This document shows positions 9,594-19,200 of a DNA stretch of 64,000 bases, piece by piece. Location: NCBI GenBank assembly GCA_038745855.1, contig JBCDLC010000013.1, positions 6,712 to 70,711 of the forward strand, read 5' to 3'. How positions within the stretch are numbered: the first letter of the stretch is position 1; every line of letters begins with the position of its first letter. A model generated the notes under the pieces. The model ran no database searches and had not been told where the DNA came from. It saw only the letters and a program-made list of their open reading frames with translations. A program made the translations under genes and the position numbers. This stretch comes from UBA5336 sp038745855 (GTDB taxonomy: Bacteria > Pseudomonadota > Alphaproteobacteria > Caulobacterales > Hyphomonadaceae).

Positions 9594-10215
9594 ATGTTTA
9601 TCCAACACCTTGTGAAATAAATTTCTCACATAATCAACGTATTGAAAGAAAGTTGCCCTTCCCAATCCCCACCCCGAATTCCTGTGTTAGCCTCTTCCCA
9701 TGAACCTTTTCATACGCTTTCTCCGGGCGCTCGCCCTCACGGTCTCTTTGGCATGGCTCCATGCCAGCCGGGCCGTCTTTGGCATGCGCGAAATCCGGAA
9801 ACTGGGCTTGGGTGGATACGGGCATCGCTCGTCCAACCGTGCCGGTTCTGCGCACGAAAAGGATCATCCCGACCGGGCCCATAGTGTGGTGGCGTGGACC
9901 CGGTTTGACGACGGCGACGGTTTGGGTGGTCAAGGGGTCATACGCGCGGGTCTGGGCGCGGGTATGTACGCGGGTGCCGTATCGGCAACCCGTTTGGCAG
10001 ACGGCGCGTATACGCCGTTGATAACGGGCGAGGCCAGGAATGGCCTCCTCCAGGGTGGGGCACAGGGCCATTTGGCCTCCGCCCCGTTCAAAATCGTAAA
10101 AGGCCTGATCACGGGTCCTGAACCAGGCGCCTGACGCGAGTCAGGCCCGCTTCAGTCCTCTGAGGCCGCAAGACCTGCCGGACGCGCCCCAGCGCGAGCC
10201 GGGCAAAAGTGCTGC
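9594..10215 (+). repeat. Dispersed ~610-bp element, copy A
   Basis: The 5' block (about 9594-9720) contains TTTATCCAACACC, an AT-rich spacer, GAAAGAAAGTTGCC and the box CCCAATCCCCACCCC at about 9661, followed by an ATG at 9700. The 3' block (about 10170-10215) contains GGACGCGC....GCGCG with an intact 5-bp stem and then GCCGGGCAAA. The same order and nearly the same total length recur in the copies at 22632-23244 and 52241-52845. This copy is the most diverged in its leader. It fills the gap between the purH promoter and the capsule/EPS operon. Confidence 0.75.
9700..10134 (+). CDS. Predicted small membrane/secreted protein of element A
   Basis: A 144-codon frame starting MNLFIRFLRALALTVSLAW, a plausible signal peptide or membrane anchor, followed by FGMREIR and a glycine-rich tail. 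The other copies have frames of similar length at the same place (133 and 140 codons), each with a hydrophobic start and an FG[VMI] motif, but the rest does not align convincingly. Other frames over the same DNA are also open, as is common at this GC content. It may be a fast-evolving gene or a decayed one. No function is assigned. Confidence 0.35.
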   Translation: MNLFIRFLRALALTVSLAWLHASRAVFGMREIRKLGLGGYGHRSSNRAGSAHEKDHPDRAHSVVAWTRFDDGDGLGGQGVIRAGLGAGMYAGAVSATRLADGAYTPLITGEARNGLLQGGAQGHLASAPFKIVKGLITGPEPGA

Positions 10216-10325
10216 GTGAAATCCAAAATCGCGCAAGAAGTGGCGGCCCCAGGAAAACAGCACAAACGTCTCCCGGCGCCATCAGTCCGCAGCTCGCTCG
10301 GCCCACTGTACCGTGGACCGGCGCC

Positions 10326-12224
10326 TCAGGCCCCGGCGGCCTCCCGCCGGTCGACCGCGACACGCGCGCCGTATTCGGGCACTAGACGGCCCAACAGGGC
10401 GAGCGCCTCCACCCGGTCCCGCTTGCTCGCCGCCCGGACCAGGCTAGCCAGGGTGAGATCGAAACTGTCATCGACACCATTCACGCCAGCCACCTCGAGA
10501 ATGCCTTCGATTTCGGTCCTTGAGATCTTTTCGTGGTCATAGACCAAGGCCTCGTGCAGCTTCTCCCCTGGGCGCAGGCCGGTGTATTCGATTTCCACGT
10601 CGACACCTGGCACCTTGCCCTGCATCCGGATCATCGCTTCGGCCAGGGCGTGGATCTTGATCGGCTCGCCCATGTCCAACACAAACAGCTTTGCCGCCGC
10701 GCTCGGCTGTTGCAGTGCAGCGGCCTGGAGGGTGAGCGACGCGGCCTCATCAACGGTCATGAAATAGCGCGAGACATCCGGATGGGTCACCGTCACCGGT
10801 CCCCCCGCCTCGATCTGCTCCTTGAACAGGGGCACCACAGAGCCGGACGATCCCAGCACGTTGCCGAAGCGCACGAGCGAAGGCGTCAGTCCGCTTTGCT
10901 TTGCGACCCGCGCAACCGCGATCTCAGCGAGCCGTTTCGTTGCGCCCATGACGTTATCGGGATCCACCGCCTTGTCGGTCGAGATAAACACCATGCGCTC
11001 GGTCCCCACGGCCGAAGCCGCCCGGGCAATGTTGGTCGCCCCGGCGACATTCGTGAGAATCGCCTCGCAGACGTGCTGTTCCATCAGCGGAACGTGCTTC
11101 AGCGCCGCCGCATGCAGGACGATTTCCGGTCGGATTTGCCGGAAAAGTTCATCGACCCGCGTGGCGTCTCGAACATCGCCGAGCACGGCATTGAGCGGCA
11201 AGCCGCGATACTCCCGCCGCAGTGAGAGGTTGGCCCGGTAAACATTATACTCGGAGGCGTCGAGAATGCTGAGTTGGGCCGGCTGAAGCGCTGCACACTG
11301 GCGGGCCAACTCCAGTCCGATCGTGCCGCCGCCGCCGGTGACCAGTACTCGCTTGCCGGAGATGAGCCGCGCTGCAGCCGTCATGTCGAGTTCGTGCTTC
11401 GGTCTGGCCAGGAGATCCGAGGTCCGCAGATCGTGCAGCCGGGGGCTCGCATCCTTCGAACCCAGCGCCATGATCTTCGTCTTCTTCTCGGCCGCAATCT
11501 CGAGGATCTCGTTCATGATCGCTGGCATCCGCGCATCGCCCGTCACCGCAACCCATGGCACTTCTCCGTACCGCACCTCGAGGATACCGAGAATCATTTC
11601 CAGATCCTGCACGCCGCCCATCACAGCGACCCCGCGCACGGCTCTTCCTGGCTGTGCGAAGTCGGTCTGGGCAATTCCGAGCACCCGCACATTCGCGCCC
11701 TCGGGAGAGGTCTGGAGCCCGTGAAGCGCCATCGCAACGGACTCGAGGTCACCAATCAGGACCGCGGGCGGTGCATCCTTCTGCACGCGCCGGAACAGTT
11801 GGAACGGCATATGAGTCGACCGGGACAAGGCCACCATCCGGCCGGCAAAGAGCAGGCCGACCCAGAGGACAGCGGCAATCAGGAGTCCCGATCGCGGGAT
11901 GCCGTCCAATCGGTTCAGAAGGAATTGCAGGGGCAGGTAGATGAGCATCGACAAGGCCACGGCCTGAACCAGGCGAACCGCGTCATTGGCGCCCATATGC
12001 CGCCAGACCTGGCGATGGACGCCGGTCAGGTAGAAAGCCATGCCGGTTGAGCCGGCAAACAGCAGGCAGGAGACAAGCACAATGCTCGGCCAGGCCTCGG
12101 GAAAACCGGCTGTTGACCACCATCGGAAGATATAGGCTGCGGCCAATGCCAGTGTGGATGTTCCGATGTCGAAAAACAAGGTCAGAGCCATGGCCCTGCG
12201 CGCTTGGTGTCTTGGACTTCTCAT
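10326..12224 (-). CDS. Membrane-bound nucleotide-sugar 4,6-dehydratase, CapD/WbpM type
   Basis: 632 residues. The first about 130 residues hold four hydrophobic segments, then a degenerate CoA-binding-like domain, then the SDR-type dehydratase domain with the Rossmann motif VLVTGGGGTIGLE at about residue 290, HAAALKHVPLME and STDKAVDPDNVMGATKR. The family converts UDP-GlcNAc to a 4-keto-6-deoxy sugar for surface polysaccharide. In this long WbpM-like subgroup the catalytic tyrosine is replaced by methionine in the MGATKR motif, which is what is seen. The ATG at 12224 overlaps the stop of the upstream gene (ATGA), indicating translational coupling. Confidence 0.9.
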   Translation of the reverse strand: MRSPRHQARRAMALTLFFDIGTSTLALAAAYIFRWWSTAGFPEAWPSIVLVSCLLFAGSTGMAFYLTGVHRQVWRHMGANDAVRLVQAVALSMLIYLPLQFLLNRLDGIPRSGLLIAAVLWVGLLFAGRMVALSRSTHMPFQLFRRVQKDAPPAVLIGDLESVAMALHGLQTSPEGANVRVLGIAQTDFAQPGRAVRGVAVMGGVQDLEMILGILEVRYGEVPWVAVTGDARMPAIMNEILEIAAEKKTKIMALGSKDASPRLHDLRTSDLLARPKHELDMTAAARLISGKRVLVTGGGGTIGLELARQCAALQPAQLSILDASEYNVYRANLSLRREYRGLPLNAVLGDVRDATRVDELFRQIRPEIVLHAAALKHVPLMEQHVCEAILTNVAGATNIARAASAVGTERMVFISTDKAVDPDNVMGATKRLAEIAVARVAKQSGLTPSLVRFGNVLGSSGSVVPLFKEQIEAGGPVTVTHPDVSRYFMTVDEAASLTLQAAALQQPSAAAKLFVLDMGEPIKIHALAEAMIRMQGKVPGVDVEIEYTGLRPGEKLHEALVYDHEKISRTEIEGILEVAGVNGVDDSFDLTLASLVRAASKRDRVEALALLGRLVPEYGARVAVDRREAAGA

Positions 12225-13951
12225 ACGCGATCGTCCCTCACAAACGCCCACCGCACACAATTAGGGGGCGCACTCCCATCGCCGTTCGGGTCAGCCCGCC
12301 CCGACAGCAAGATCTGTTGTGTTCGCTCGACTGTGCCGCGGCCCAGGTAAATGGATGGCTCCAATGTCGCGCCAGGATGGCTTGTCTTGAACCGCCATCT
12401 ATTGCCCGATTCGGTTTCCAGGCGGATGGAGTCGCTTTCCGCTTCAGCTTTCACACCCGGGTGCAGGTGGAATCGAATGTCGAAGGTCACCGGATGGGGA
12501 TCCTCCGCCTCAGGCTCGGACACCGGTCGGGTCAAAGCGTCCTCTCCCGTCAGTCGTCCCCCGTCGCCCGACATGAACAATCGCCGCCGGTGCAAGAGGC
12601 CAAAGCCCACCTTGTAGCCGCTGTGCTGGGCGTCGAGCCAGATCTCATCCGCCTCTTCCAGGCGCTTCGCCGAAATCCCGACAGGGCCGCTGGCCGACAG
12701 CAAGGCCGTCTCGGCATTTTTCTCGAACTGTGCACTGTCTCGCCCGCCCAGAACGAGGGTCGAATGGGCACTCGTCCGCCGCACAGCGGCCTGCCAATCC
12801 ACGTTCACCGCATCGCAATACCCGCAGGACGTCACGAGCCGATCCGGCCCGTCGCAAACCTCGAACGCCAAGGCACCCGCGTGGGATCTATCTGCAAAAA
12901 TTCCTTCCGGCGCCGCGCCAACGTCCAGCAACAGGCGCAACTGGCCACGTTCAAGTTTCTGGTACCCGGACTTCGGACTGAAACTGAATTTCCGGATTGC
13001 AGGATCGATCGCTTCGACCACGCGGTTGACCATGTCGGCCCGGCTCTCACTACTCCCATTGAATGGGAACAAAGCGCCATCACGCGCCTGGAAGAAGGTC
13101 AACATGGCGCCCATTCGCGAGAGCCATTTGCCGACCCAGCTTGGGATGGTCTTGTCCCGGGCCTCAAGGGTGGATCGGACGGCCAGAAGATCGGCAGCCG
13201 CCCAGAGAAGATCTTCCGGCGCGCGGGAGCAATGCCCCCCATCGGGAAGAATTTGTGCACCATAGGCCGCATCCAAGTGCGACAGCGCCGCCTCAAGCGC
13301 ACCAGCATCATCTTGCAGCGCAGCCATCACGGCGAGAATGCACCGCCCGCGAAGAACAGCTCGCGGGGTCTGACCGCGATCGATCAACCCTTCCAGATGA
13401 TCGACCTGGCGCAGAAGACAGTCCTGGCGATCGTGGACGATCTCGTCGCCATCGGTTCGGAAGAGCGCGGTCCCGCAGGCCATCCAATGCCAGATCCGAT
13501 CGGCACTGGGCCCGCTGCGCCAGGAAAAGCCGTCAAACTTGCCATGGCTGGCAATCCAGGCATCCACAAGGGCCAGCGCTTCTGCCTGATCGCCACGATC
13601 GCCGGCGATCCACCCAGGGAGCCAATCAAACCGGTGAACGCGATCCAGAAAATGATGGCTGACACCATCCACAGTCCAAGGGAGCTGGCCCGTCTCCAAG
13701 GCTTTCCGCTCCAGCCCATATGTCCAGATGTTCGTAGAAGAATGCCCGTTGGCCGATGAGATCTCAGGCAAAATGGGCGAAAAAGCCGTCCAATCGAAAC
13801 GGGGCGGTGTGGACGGAACGAGCTTCAGCCACGACTTGCCCGCCGGTTTCACCGGCTCTCCTGCAAGGCCCCGGAAGCGCGCCCAAAGCGCTGCATCTTC
13901 AGTAGCCGAACGCTCGCGCGCCTGGGGATCGGGAGACGATTGGGCACTCAT
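12221..13951 (-). CDS. Heparinase II/III-like protein
   Basis: A 576-residue protein with an alpha/alpha-toroid N-terminal half (HRFDWLPGW, FDGFSWRSGPSADRIWHWM) and a C-terminal beta-sandwich beginning near AHSTLVLGGRDSAQFEK, the arrangement of the heparinase II/III family. Such proteins cleave uronic-acid-containing polysaccharides; in alphaproteobacteria they often sit beside rpe, rsmB and purH. It is 20 bp downstream of rpe and coupled to the CapD-like gene, so the three form one operon. No signal peptide is visible, so its site of action and substrate are unknown. Confidence 0.85.
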   Translation of the reverse strand: MSAQSSPDPQARERSATEDAALWARFRGLAGEPVKPAGKSWLKLVPSTPPRFDWTAFSPILPEISSANGHSSTNIWTYGLERKALETGQLPWTVDGVSHHFLDRVHRFDWLPGWIAGDRGDQAEALALVDAWIASHGKFDGFSWRSGPSADRIWHWMACGTALFRTDGDEIVHDRQDCLLRQVDHLEGLIDRGQTPRAVLRGRCILAVMAALQDDAGALEAALSHLDAAYGAQILPDGGHCSRAPEDLLWAAADLLAVRSTLEARDKTIPSWVGKWLSRMGAMLTFFQARDGALFPFNGSSESRADMVNRVVEAIDPAIRKFSFSPKSGYQKLERGQLRLLLDVGAAPEGIFADRSHAGALAFEVCDGPDRLVTSCGYCDAVNVDWQAAVRRTSAHSTLVLGGRDSAQFEKNAETALLSASGPVGISAKRLEEADEIWLDAQHSGYKVGFGLLHRRRLFMSGDGGRLTGEDALTRPVSEPEAEDPHPVTFDIRFHLHPGVKAEAESDSIRLETESGNRWRFKTSHPGATLEPSIYLGRGTVERTQQILLSGRADPNGDGSAPPNCVRWAFVRDDRV

Positions 13952-13971
13952 GGCGCGATCAAAAAGCCCTC

Positions 13972-14640
13972 CTAGACGAAAGCCCTAGGCCGAAGCGCGT
14001 CGATATTCTCAGCGTAAGCACTCGCATCCCCTTTGAACACGGCCGACCCAGCCACGATGGCCGTCACACCGGCATCGATCACCTTGGGCGCCGTACGCGC
14101 ATTAATTCCCCCATCCACCTCCAGAATGATGTCCCGGCCGCTGGCGTCAATGCGCTCCCGCAGTTGGCGTATTTTCGTGATCGAACTCTCGATGAAGCTC
14201 TGCCCGCCAAACCCCGGGTTCACGGACATGACAAGGATCAAGTCGAGCATATCAATGACAGGATCCACCGCTTCCACAGGCGTACCCGGATTAAGGGCAA
14301 CACCGGCCTTCATCCCGTGGCCATGGATCGCTTGAAGGCTGCGATGGAGATGCGGTCCCGCCTCCGCGTGGACCGTTAGGATATCCGCGCCGGCATCCGC
14401 GAAAGCCGCGATATAGGCATCGACAGGCGCGATCATGAGGTGCACATCGAACGGCTTTGCCGTGTGCGGACGCAAGCATTTGATAACGGGCGGACCAAAC
14501 GTCAGGTTCGGCACAAAGTGTCCGTCCATCACATCGATGTGGATCATGTCTGCGCCAGCGGCGTCGATGGCCCGAACTTCGTCGCCCAGACAGGCGAAAT
14601 CCGCAGAGAGAATGGAAGGGGCAATCTGGACGCGACTCAT
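13972..14640 (-). CDS. rpe: Ribulose-phosphate 3-epimerase
   Basis: A 222-residue TIM-barrel enzyme interconverting ribulose 5-phosphate and xylulose 5-phosphate in the pentose phosphate and Calvin pathways. Motifs include IAPSILSADFACLGDEV, MIHIDVMDGHFVPNLTFGPPV, MSVNPGFGGQSF and the phosphate-binding DGGINARTAP segment. Length is normal. It is the first gene of a three-gene operon with the heparinase-like and CapD-like genes. Confidence 0.97.
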   Translation of the reverse strand: MSRVQIAPSILSADFACLGDEVRAIDAAGADMIHIDVMDGHFVPNLTFGPPVIKCLRPHTAKPFDVHLMIAPVDAYIAAFADAGADILTVHAEAGPHLHRSLQAIHGHGMKAGVALNPGTPVEAVDPVIDMLDLILVMSVNPGFGGQSFIESSITKIRQLRERIDASGRDIILEVDGGINARTAPKVIDAGVTAIVAGSAVFKGDASAYAENIDALRPRAFV

Positions 14641-14727
14641 GCGTCTCGCTTAAATTGGAACCACCGCCCACACAAGGCGAGCGGCGGTTTATGGACGATG
14701 GTTCAGAAAGTCCCTGTGCAGAACTGC

Positions 14728-15237
14728 CTAGAAAGCAGGCGCTCCGCCCGATGATGGCGTCACCACAACGCCGTCAGTCCGGAAGACCACATTCACCGGA
14801 GTGCCGGGTGCGATGTAGATATCTGCACCCTGAACGATTTCCTTCAGCTCGCCGGACGCGAACCGAACCGTATAAGCAAAGCCTCTACGGCGGTTAAGCG
14901 CCTTGCCGGCCTGGTTGCCCGCAACGCCGCCGAGAACCGCACCGGCCACTCCGCCAGCGGTATTCGCTGCGTCCCCGCCTCCGATCTGGGCACCGGCGAT
15001 CCCGCCGAGCACTGCGCCTGTTGCAGCGCCAAGAACGGAATTGTCGTTCTGGATCGTCACTTCACGGACCGCCGTGACTGTTCCCTCGCGCACGGTCGCC
15101 GCTTCCCGGACGCCAGCGGTGGAGACTTCATTGGCGCCAAAGCTGCCAGCGCATCCCGCCAGCGCCAGGGTCAAGCCCGCAACGGCTCCGGCCATCATGC
15201 GGCGGGGCGCGGGACGCTTGGCAAGTTCTGTGCTCAT
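14728..15237 (-). CDS. Glycine-zipper outer-membrane lipoprotein, SlyB/Pcp-like
   Basis: 169 residues from the ATG at 15237, which has AAGGA 8 nt upstream. A short basic start and hydrophobic stretch end in the lipobox LALAGC, so the mature protein is probably lipidated. Two glycine-zipper segments follow (VLGAATGAVLGGIAGAQIGGG and VAGAVLGGVAGNQAGKALN), as in Rickettsia 17-kDa antigen and SlyB proteins, which help stabilise the outer membrane. The C-terminus is a small beta domain. Probably monocistronic. Confidence 0.88.
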   Translation of the reverse strand: MSTELAKRPAPRRMMAGAVAGLTLALAGCAGSFGANEVSTAGVREAATVREGTVTAVREVTIQNDNSVLGAATGAVLGGIAGAQIGGGDAANTAGGVAGAVLGGVAGNQAGKALNRRRGFAYTVRFASGELKEIVQGADIYIAPGTPVNVVFRTDGVVVTPSSGGAPAF

Positions 15238-15381
15238 CCGTGTATCCTTCCATACGAGCCGCCCGAGTCGGGCATTAGGCGCTCTATGCACGCTTCGCAC
15301 TGAATAGCACATGAATTTCATGGGGCATTTCAATGGCGCGCCCCGCCGCAAGCCGGCGAAGACGTGTCTTGCGCGACCGGC

Positions 15382-16692
15382 TCAGAGCTTCTGCAACCGG
15401 GCGATAAAGAACGCGTCATGGCTGAAAGGGCGTTGGCCTTCTGCTGGCAATGTCAGCAAGTCCCCCGTCTCTGTCAGCCCGTGTTCGAATGCCGGGACCT
15501 CGTGCGCCGTAATGGGCATGCGCTGCCAGGTGCCCGATGCAAGCCCGGCCGCAATCACGTCCCGCCCTTCTTCGGCGCGCGGGGTGCAAACGCAGTAGAC
15601 TAGCCGGCCCCCCGGCTTGAGCCACTGGGCAGCCGCCTTCAGAAACCGCGCCTGGACCGCTGGAAACCGGGCAACATCCTTTGCCGACTTGATCCATGCG
15701 CCTTCCGGATGTCGCCGAAGTGTCCCGAGGGCCGAGCATGGCGCATCGAGGAGGATCGCATCGGCCTGAACCGGCGGCGACCATGCCTCGATTTCGGCGG
15801 CGATCACCTCCACCCGTTCGCCAAGGCCCGTCCGCGCCAGGTTTTCCTTCAAACGCTTCAGCCGCGCCTTCGATCGATCCACGGCGATAATATCAGCCCC
15901 GGCGGCCGCCAGTTGCAACGTTTTCCCGCCTGGCGCCGCGCAAAGGTCGAACACCGTTTCACCCGGCCGCACAGCCAACAGGCGCGCTGCAAGGGCCGCC
16001 GCACCATCCTGCACCCACCAATCGCCCGCCTCATATCCAGCGAGGCCCGTGACAGCGCCGGGCGCCAGGGCAACGCTTCCGGCCGCGATGACGCGGCCAG
16101 CGACCGCCGCAGCAATGGCGTCGGCCGCATCATCCGACTTGGCGGTCAGGTGGAGGTCCGGCGTTTCCAATTGTACCGCGGCGAGCCGTTCAGCGTCCGC
16201 CTCGCCCAGGTCGCTCGCGAAGTCGGCGCGAAGCCAATCGGGCCAGGTCCGAAAAGCCGGTTGCTGATCAAACATATCTCGCATACCCGCAGCCTTTCGC
16301 AGGACAGCGTTGACCAGCCCGGTCGCCGGTGCCGTGGCCGGCCATCGCTTGGCTGCGGCGACCGTCTCGCCGACAGCAGCATGGTCCGGTGTATCGAGGA
16401 CCCAGAATTGGGCGGCACCGATCCGCAAAAGGGACGCGACTTCAATGCCAATCCGGTCGGCTGGCCGATCCACCAGAGGCAACAGGACGGCATCGATCCG
16501 CCCGAGATGCCGAAGCGCCGCGCTCACCATCGTACGGGCAAAAGCCCGGTCGGGGCCCTTGAGCGCGGAGTAGTCGGCCTCGGTCAGGAGCGTATCGTCC
16601 AATGTCCGCCTGGACTTCAAGACGCTCGAGAGCACCCTCGCCGCAGCCAATCGGGAGGCTCGTCCGGCCGCATCGCTCTGGCTCACCCCCAC
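15382..16692 (-). CDS. rsmB: 16S rRNA (cytosine-C5)-methyltransferase, RsmB family
   Basis: 436 residues. An N-terminal NusB-like RNA-binding domain (about 15-145) precedes a SAM-dependent methyltransferase domain with the SAM site DLCAAPGGKTLQLA, motif IV DAPCSALGTLRRHPE and the second cysteine motif VYCVCTPRAEEG. The pair of cysteines is what m5C methyltransferases use for catalysis and product release. It would methylate C967 of 16S rRNA. The start overlaps the 3' end of htpX by 10 bp, so the two are co-transcribed. Confidence 0.94.
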   Translation of the reverse strand: MGVSQSDAAGRASRLAAARVLSSVLKSRRTLDDTLLTEADYSALKGPDRAFARTMVSAALRHLGRIDAVLLPLVDRPADRIGIEVASLLRIGAAQFWVLDTPDHAAVGETVAAAKRWPATAPATGLVNAVLRKAAGMRDMFDQQPAFRTWPDWLRADFASDLGEADAERLAAVQLETPDLHLTAKSDDAADAIAAAVAGRVIAAGSVALAPGAVTGLAGYEAGDWWVQDGAAALAARLLAVRPGETVFDLCAAPGGKTLQLAAAGADIIAVDRSKARLKRLKENLARTGLGERVEVIAAEIEAWSPPVQADAILLDAPCSALGTLRRHPEGAWIKSAKDVARFPAVQARFLKAAAQWLKPGGRLVYCVCTPRAEEGRDVIAAGLASGTWQRMPITAHEVPAFEHGLTETGDLLTLPAEGQRPFSHDAFFIARLQKL

Positions 16693-17696
16693 GGACCGCC
16701 AGACTGCGACCCATCCGTATCAGACGGCGACCCGCGGCCCGCGGACTGACGCTTGGCGTCACGCACAGCCTGGGCCCACGGGCTGGATTGGTCTTCGATT
16801 GAAGACACTGAGCGCTGGGGCAGCACCTGACGGCGGTCCATCGGCGCCATGGCCCGCAACCGGGCGACCCGTTCCTCGGTGGGTGGGTGCGTCGAGAAGA
16901 GGTTGCCGAAGCTGGCCCCCTTCAGCGGATTGATGATGTACATATGCGCCATGGCCGGGCTCTGTTCCGCCGCTGCGTTGACGTTTGACCGGGCTCCGCG
17001 CTCAATCCGCTCGAGGGCTGAAGCCAGCCACTCCGGATGACCGCAGATCTCGGCACCGCGCCGGTCCGCTTCGTACTCCCGCGAGCGCGAGATGGCCATC
17101 TGCACGAGCGAAGCGGCCATTGGCGCAAAGATCATAACCGCGAGAGATGTCAGCATCCCGCCCCGCTCTCGCGAACCAAAGAACAAGGCAAAATTGGCCA
17201 GCATACCGATCGCACCGGCGAGGGTTGCGGTGACGGTCATGGTGAGACTGTCACGGTTCTGCACGTGGGCCAGTTCATGGGCCATGACACCGGCGACTTC
17301 CTCTCGCGTCAGGGTTCGCAAAAGGCCGGTAGTCGCCGCCACTGCTGCATTCTGGGGGTTCCGGCCCGTCGCAAACGCATTCGGTTGGGGTGTGTCGATG
17401 ATGTAGATTTTCGGCTCGGGCAGCCCAGCATCACGTGCAAGCTGCTGCGTGTCCTGGACATAGGTCCGCACCACCTGGTGGCGCTCATTTCCCGTAACCT
17501 GCCGGGCGCCCTGCATCTTCAGAACAATCTTGTCAGCATTCCAATAGGTGAAGAGGTTCATCGCCACAGCGACGCCAAAAGCGATGAGCATGCCGCCGCT
17601 TCCCCCGGTCAGAAAACCGATCGCGAGGAACAGGCCGGTCATCGCAGCCATCAGCACAAAGGTCCTTGCCAATCCCATCGCTCGTTTTGTCTCCAT
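16683..17696 (-). CDS. htpX: Membrane zinc metalloprotease HtpX
   Basis: A 337-residue M48-family protease. Two hydrophobic segments near the N-terminus (ARTFVLMAAMTGLFLAIGFL and the adjacent GMLIAFGVAVAMNLFTYW) are followed by the zinc-binding motif VMAHELAHVQNRD, a further membrane hairpin, and the third ligand region SREYEADRRGAE. HtpX degrades misfolded inner-membrane proteins. The C-terminal about 50 residues form a hydrophilic tail longer than in E. coli HtpX (293 aa). It lies upstream of rsmB in one operon. Confidence 0.95.
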   Translation of the reverse strand: METKRAMGLARTFVLMAAMTGLFLAIGFLTGGSGGMLIAFGVAVAMNLFTYWNADKIVLKMQGARQVTGNERHQVVRTYVQDTQQLARDAGLPEPKIYIIDTPQPNAFATGRNPQNAAVAATTGLLRTLTREEVAGVMAHELAHVQNRDSLTMTVTATLAGAIGMLANFALFFGSRERGGMLTSLAVMIFAPMAASLVQMAISRSREYEADRRGAEICGHPEWLASALERIERGARSNVNAAAEQSPAMAHMYIINPLKGASFGNLFSTHPPTEERVARLRAMAPMDRRQVLPQRSVSSIEDQSSPWAQAVRDAKRQSAGRGSPSDTDGSQSGGPWG

Positions 17697-17806
17697 TCAA
17701 AGCCGCTCATTCACGGGGGCGCGAGCCTGCGTCATCGGGCGGCTCGTACCACCCTTCGACAAAGCCTATATTGGTAGGGAGAGTCGTAGTTGGGAGTCCC
17801 GTTTTC

Positions 17807-18031
17807 ATGGGCGATGTGCCGGAGATCAGCGAAGAAGAACGGCTCAGGCGGGAAAAGCTGCCCGCCGCGGCGAGGCGTGCCCTTGAAGAGGCGGACGTGC
17901 GCAAGGCTGAGCGCGCCGCTGAACTCGCGCGCCTCGAAGCAGAAAGGGAAGGTGAGAAGGGTGGCCCGAAATCCATCGAACCCACCCGTTATGGCGACTG
18001 GGAACGCAAGGGCATCGCCTACGACTTCTAG
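17807..18031 (+). CDS. DUF1674 protein, SDHAF4-type succinate dehydrogenase assembly factor
   Basis: 74 residues starting at the ATG at 17807; upstream codons of the same frame show no conservation. A charged, helical N-terminal half is followed by the diagnostic end PTRYGDWERKGIAYDF. DUF1674/SDHAF4 proteins bind flavinylated SdhA and promote assembly of succinate dehydrogenase. It stands alone between htpX (divergent) and zapE (convergent). Confidence 0.88.
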   Translation: MGDVPEISEEERLRREKLPAAARRALEEADVRKAERAAELARLEAEREGEKGGPKSIEPTRYGDWERKGIAYDF

Positions 18032-18060
18032 GCCTCAGGCGGTGTCGGGAGCCGGGATCC

Positions 18061-19200
18061 TCAAACGGTTTCTGCGGTGACGATATGTTCAGCTGCGAGA
18101 TAGGCTTCAGACCGCATCTCGTGGAGCCGCGACGCCGTCCGTTGAAATTCGAAACTGCCATCGCCCGATGGGTAAAGATCATCGGGCTCGGCTGCGGCAC
18201 TCGCAACGAGTTTCACCTTCGCTTCGTACAGCGCATCGATCAGATTGGTGAAACGGATCGCTTCATTGCGGTTACTGGGTGATAGCGTCGGAACACGATC
18301 GAGCATCAGGGTGTGATAGGCCGATGCGAGGGCCAGGTAATCGGACGGTCCCAGCGGACGCGCGCAAAGCGCCTCGAAGGTCATTCGGGCAACACCCGCC
18401 GCTTGCCGTTCAACATCCAGTGTCCTCCCCTGCACCTTGAGGGCGCCCGCTTCCGGCGTTGCCCCAAGTGTGAGCCGGTTCCAGGCCGCATCCATGGCGC
18501 CATCGGCTCCGGCTCCTAGCGGGCTGTGCCAAACGCGTGCCGTGCTGAGGTGTTTCAGCCGGTAATCCTCATCCGAGGCCAATTCATGGACAAGGCAGTG
18601 TTCCATGAGCCGGTCGATGAACGGCAGAAAAAGCTGGCGGTTGATCCCGTCCTTGTAGAGATCGCGCGGATGGCGGTTGGACGTGGCAACCACGGTCACT
18701 CCCCTCGAGAAAAGCTGCTCGAACAGCCTGGAGAGGATCATCGCGTCGGCAATCTGGGTGACCTGGAATTCGTCGAAACACAGGAGCGAGGCCTGCTCTG
18801 CGATCGCTTTTGCGACCGGGGCGATCGGATCATCACCACCGCCCTTCACCCGGTTCGGCGCACGCTTCCGCTCAGCCGGTGACATGGACCGCCAGGCATC
18901 GAGACGACGATGCACGGTGGCCATGAAGGCATGGAAATGGACCCGCCACTTCGTTTCCGCCGGCGCGTGCTCGAGAAACATGTCCATCAACATGGATTTT
19001 CCGCGCCCAACGCCGCCCCACATGTAGAGCCCTTGGACAGCTTTTGTTTTCTTCGAGAACCAACCGCTGGAGGCGGCCGCTGCACCCGCGAGCCGCTGCC
19101 CGAGGGCGTCCAGTTGTTCGGCGGCCCGCACCTGGGCTCCGTCTCGCATGAGAAGACCTTCTGCAACCCGAGCTTCGTAATCGTGGAGAACGCCGGTCAT
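18061..19200 (-). CDS. zapE: Cell-division ATPase ZapE (AFG1 family)
   Basis: A 379-residue AAA-type ATPase with Walker A GGVGRGKS, Walker B LLCFDEFQVTQIADAM and a sensor segment TVVATSNRHPRDLYKDGINR. ZapE/AFG1 proteins act at the constricting Z-ring under stress, and the mitochondrial homologue serves respiratory-complex turnover. Length and motif spacing are typical. Its start overlaps the stop of dinB (ATGA). Confidence 0.94.
   Translation of the reverse strand: MTGVLHDYEARVAEGLLMRDGAQVRAAEQLDALGQRLAGAAAASSGWFSKKTKAVQGLYMWGGVGRGKSMLMDMFLEHAPAETKWRVHFHAFMATVHRRLDAWRSMSPAERKRAPNRVKGGGDDPIAPVAKAIAEQASLLCFDEFQVTQIADAMILSRLFEQLFSRGVTVVATSNRHPRDLYKDGINRQLFLPFIDRLMEHCLVHELASDEDYRLKHLSTARVWHSPLGAGADGAMDAAWNRLTLGATPEAGALKVQGRTLDVERQAAGVARMTFEALCARPLGPSDYLALASAYHTLMLDRVPTLSPSNRNEAIRFTNLIDALYEAKVKLVASAAAEPDDLYPSGDGSFEFQRTASRLHEMRSEAYLAAEHIVTAETV

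Noticed and set aside
12047..13759. Plus-strand 570-codon frame opposite the heparinase-like gene
   Set aside because: Antisense shadow with no ribosome site or conserved motif; the minus-strand gene has clear family motifs and couples to its neighbours.
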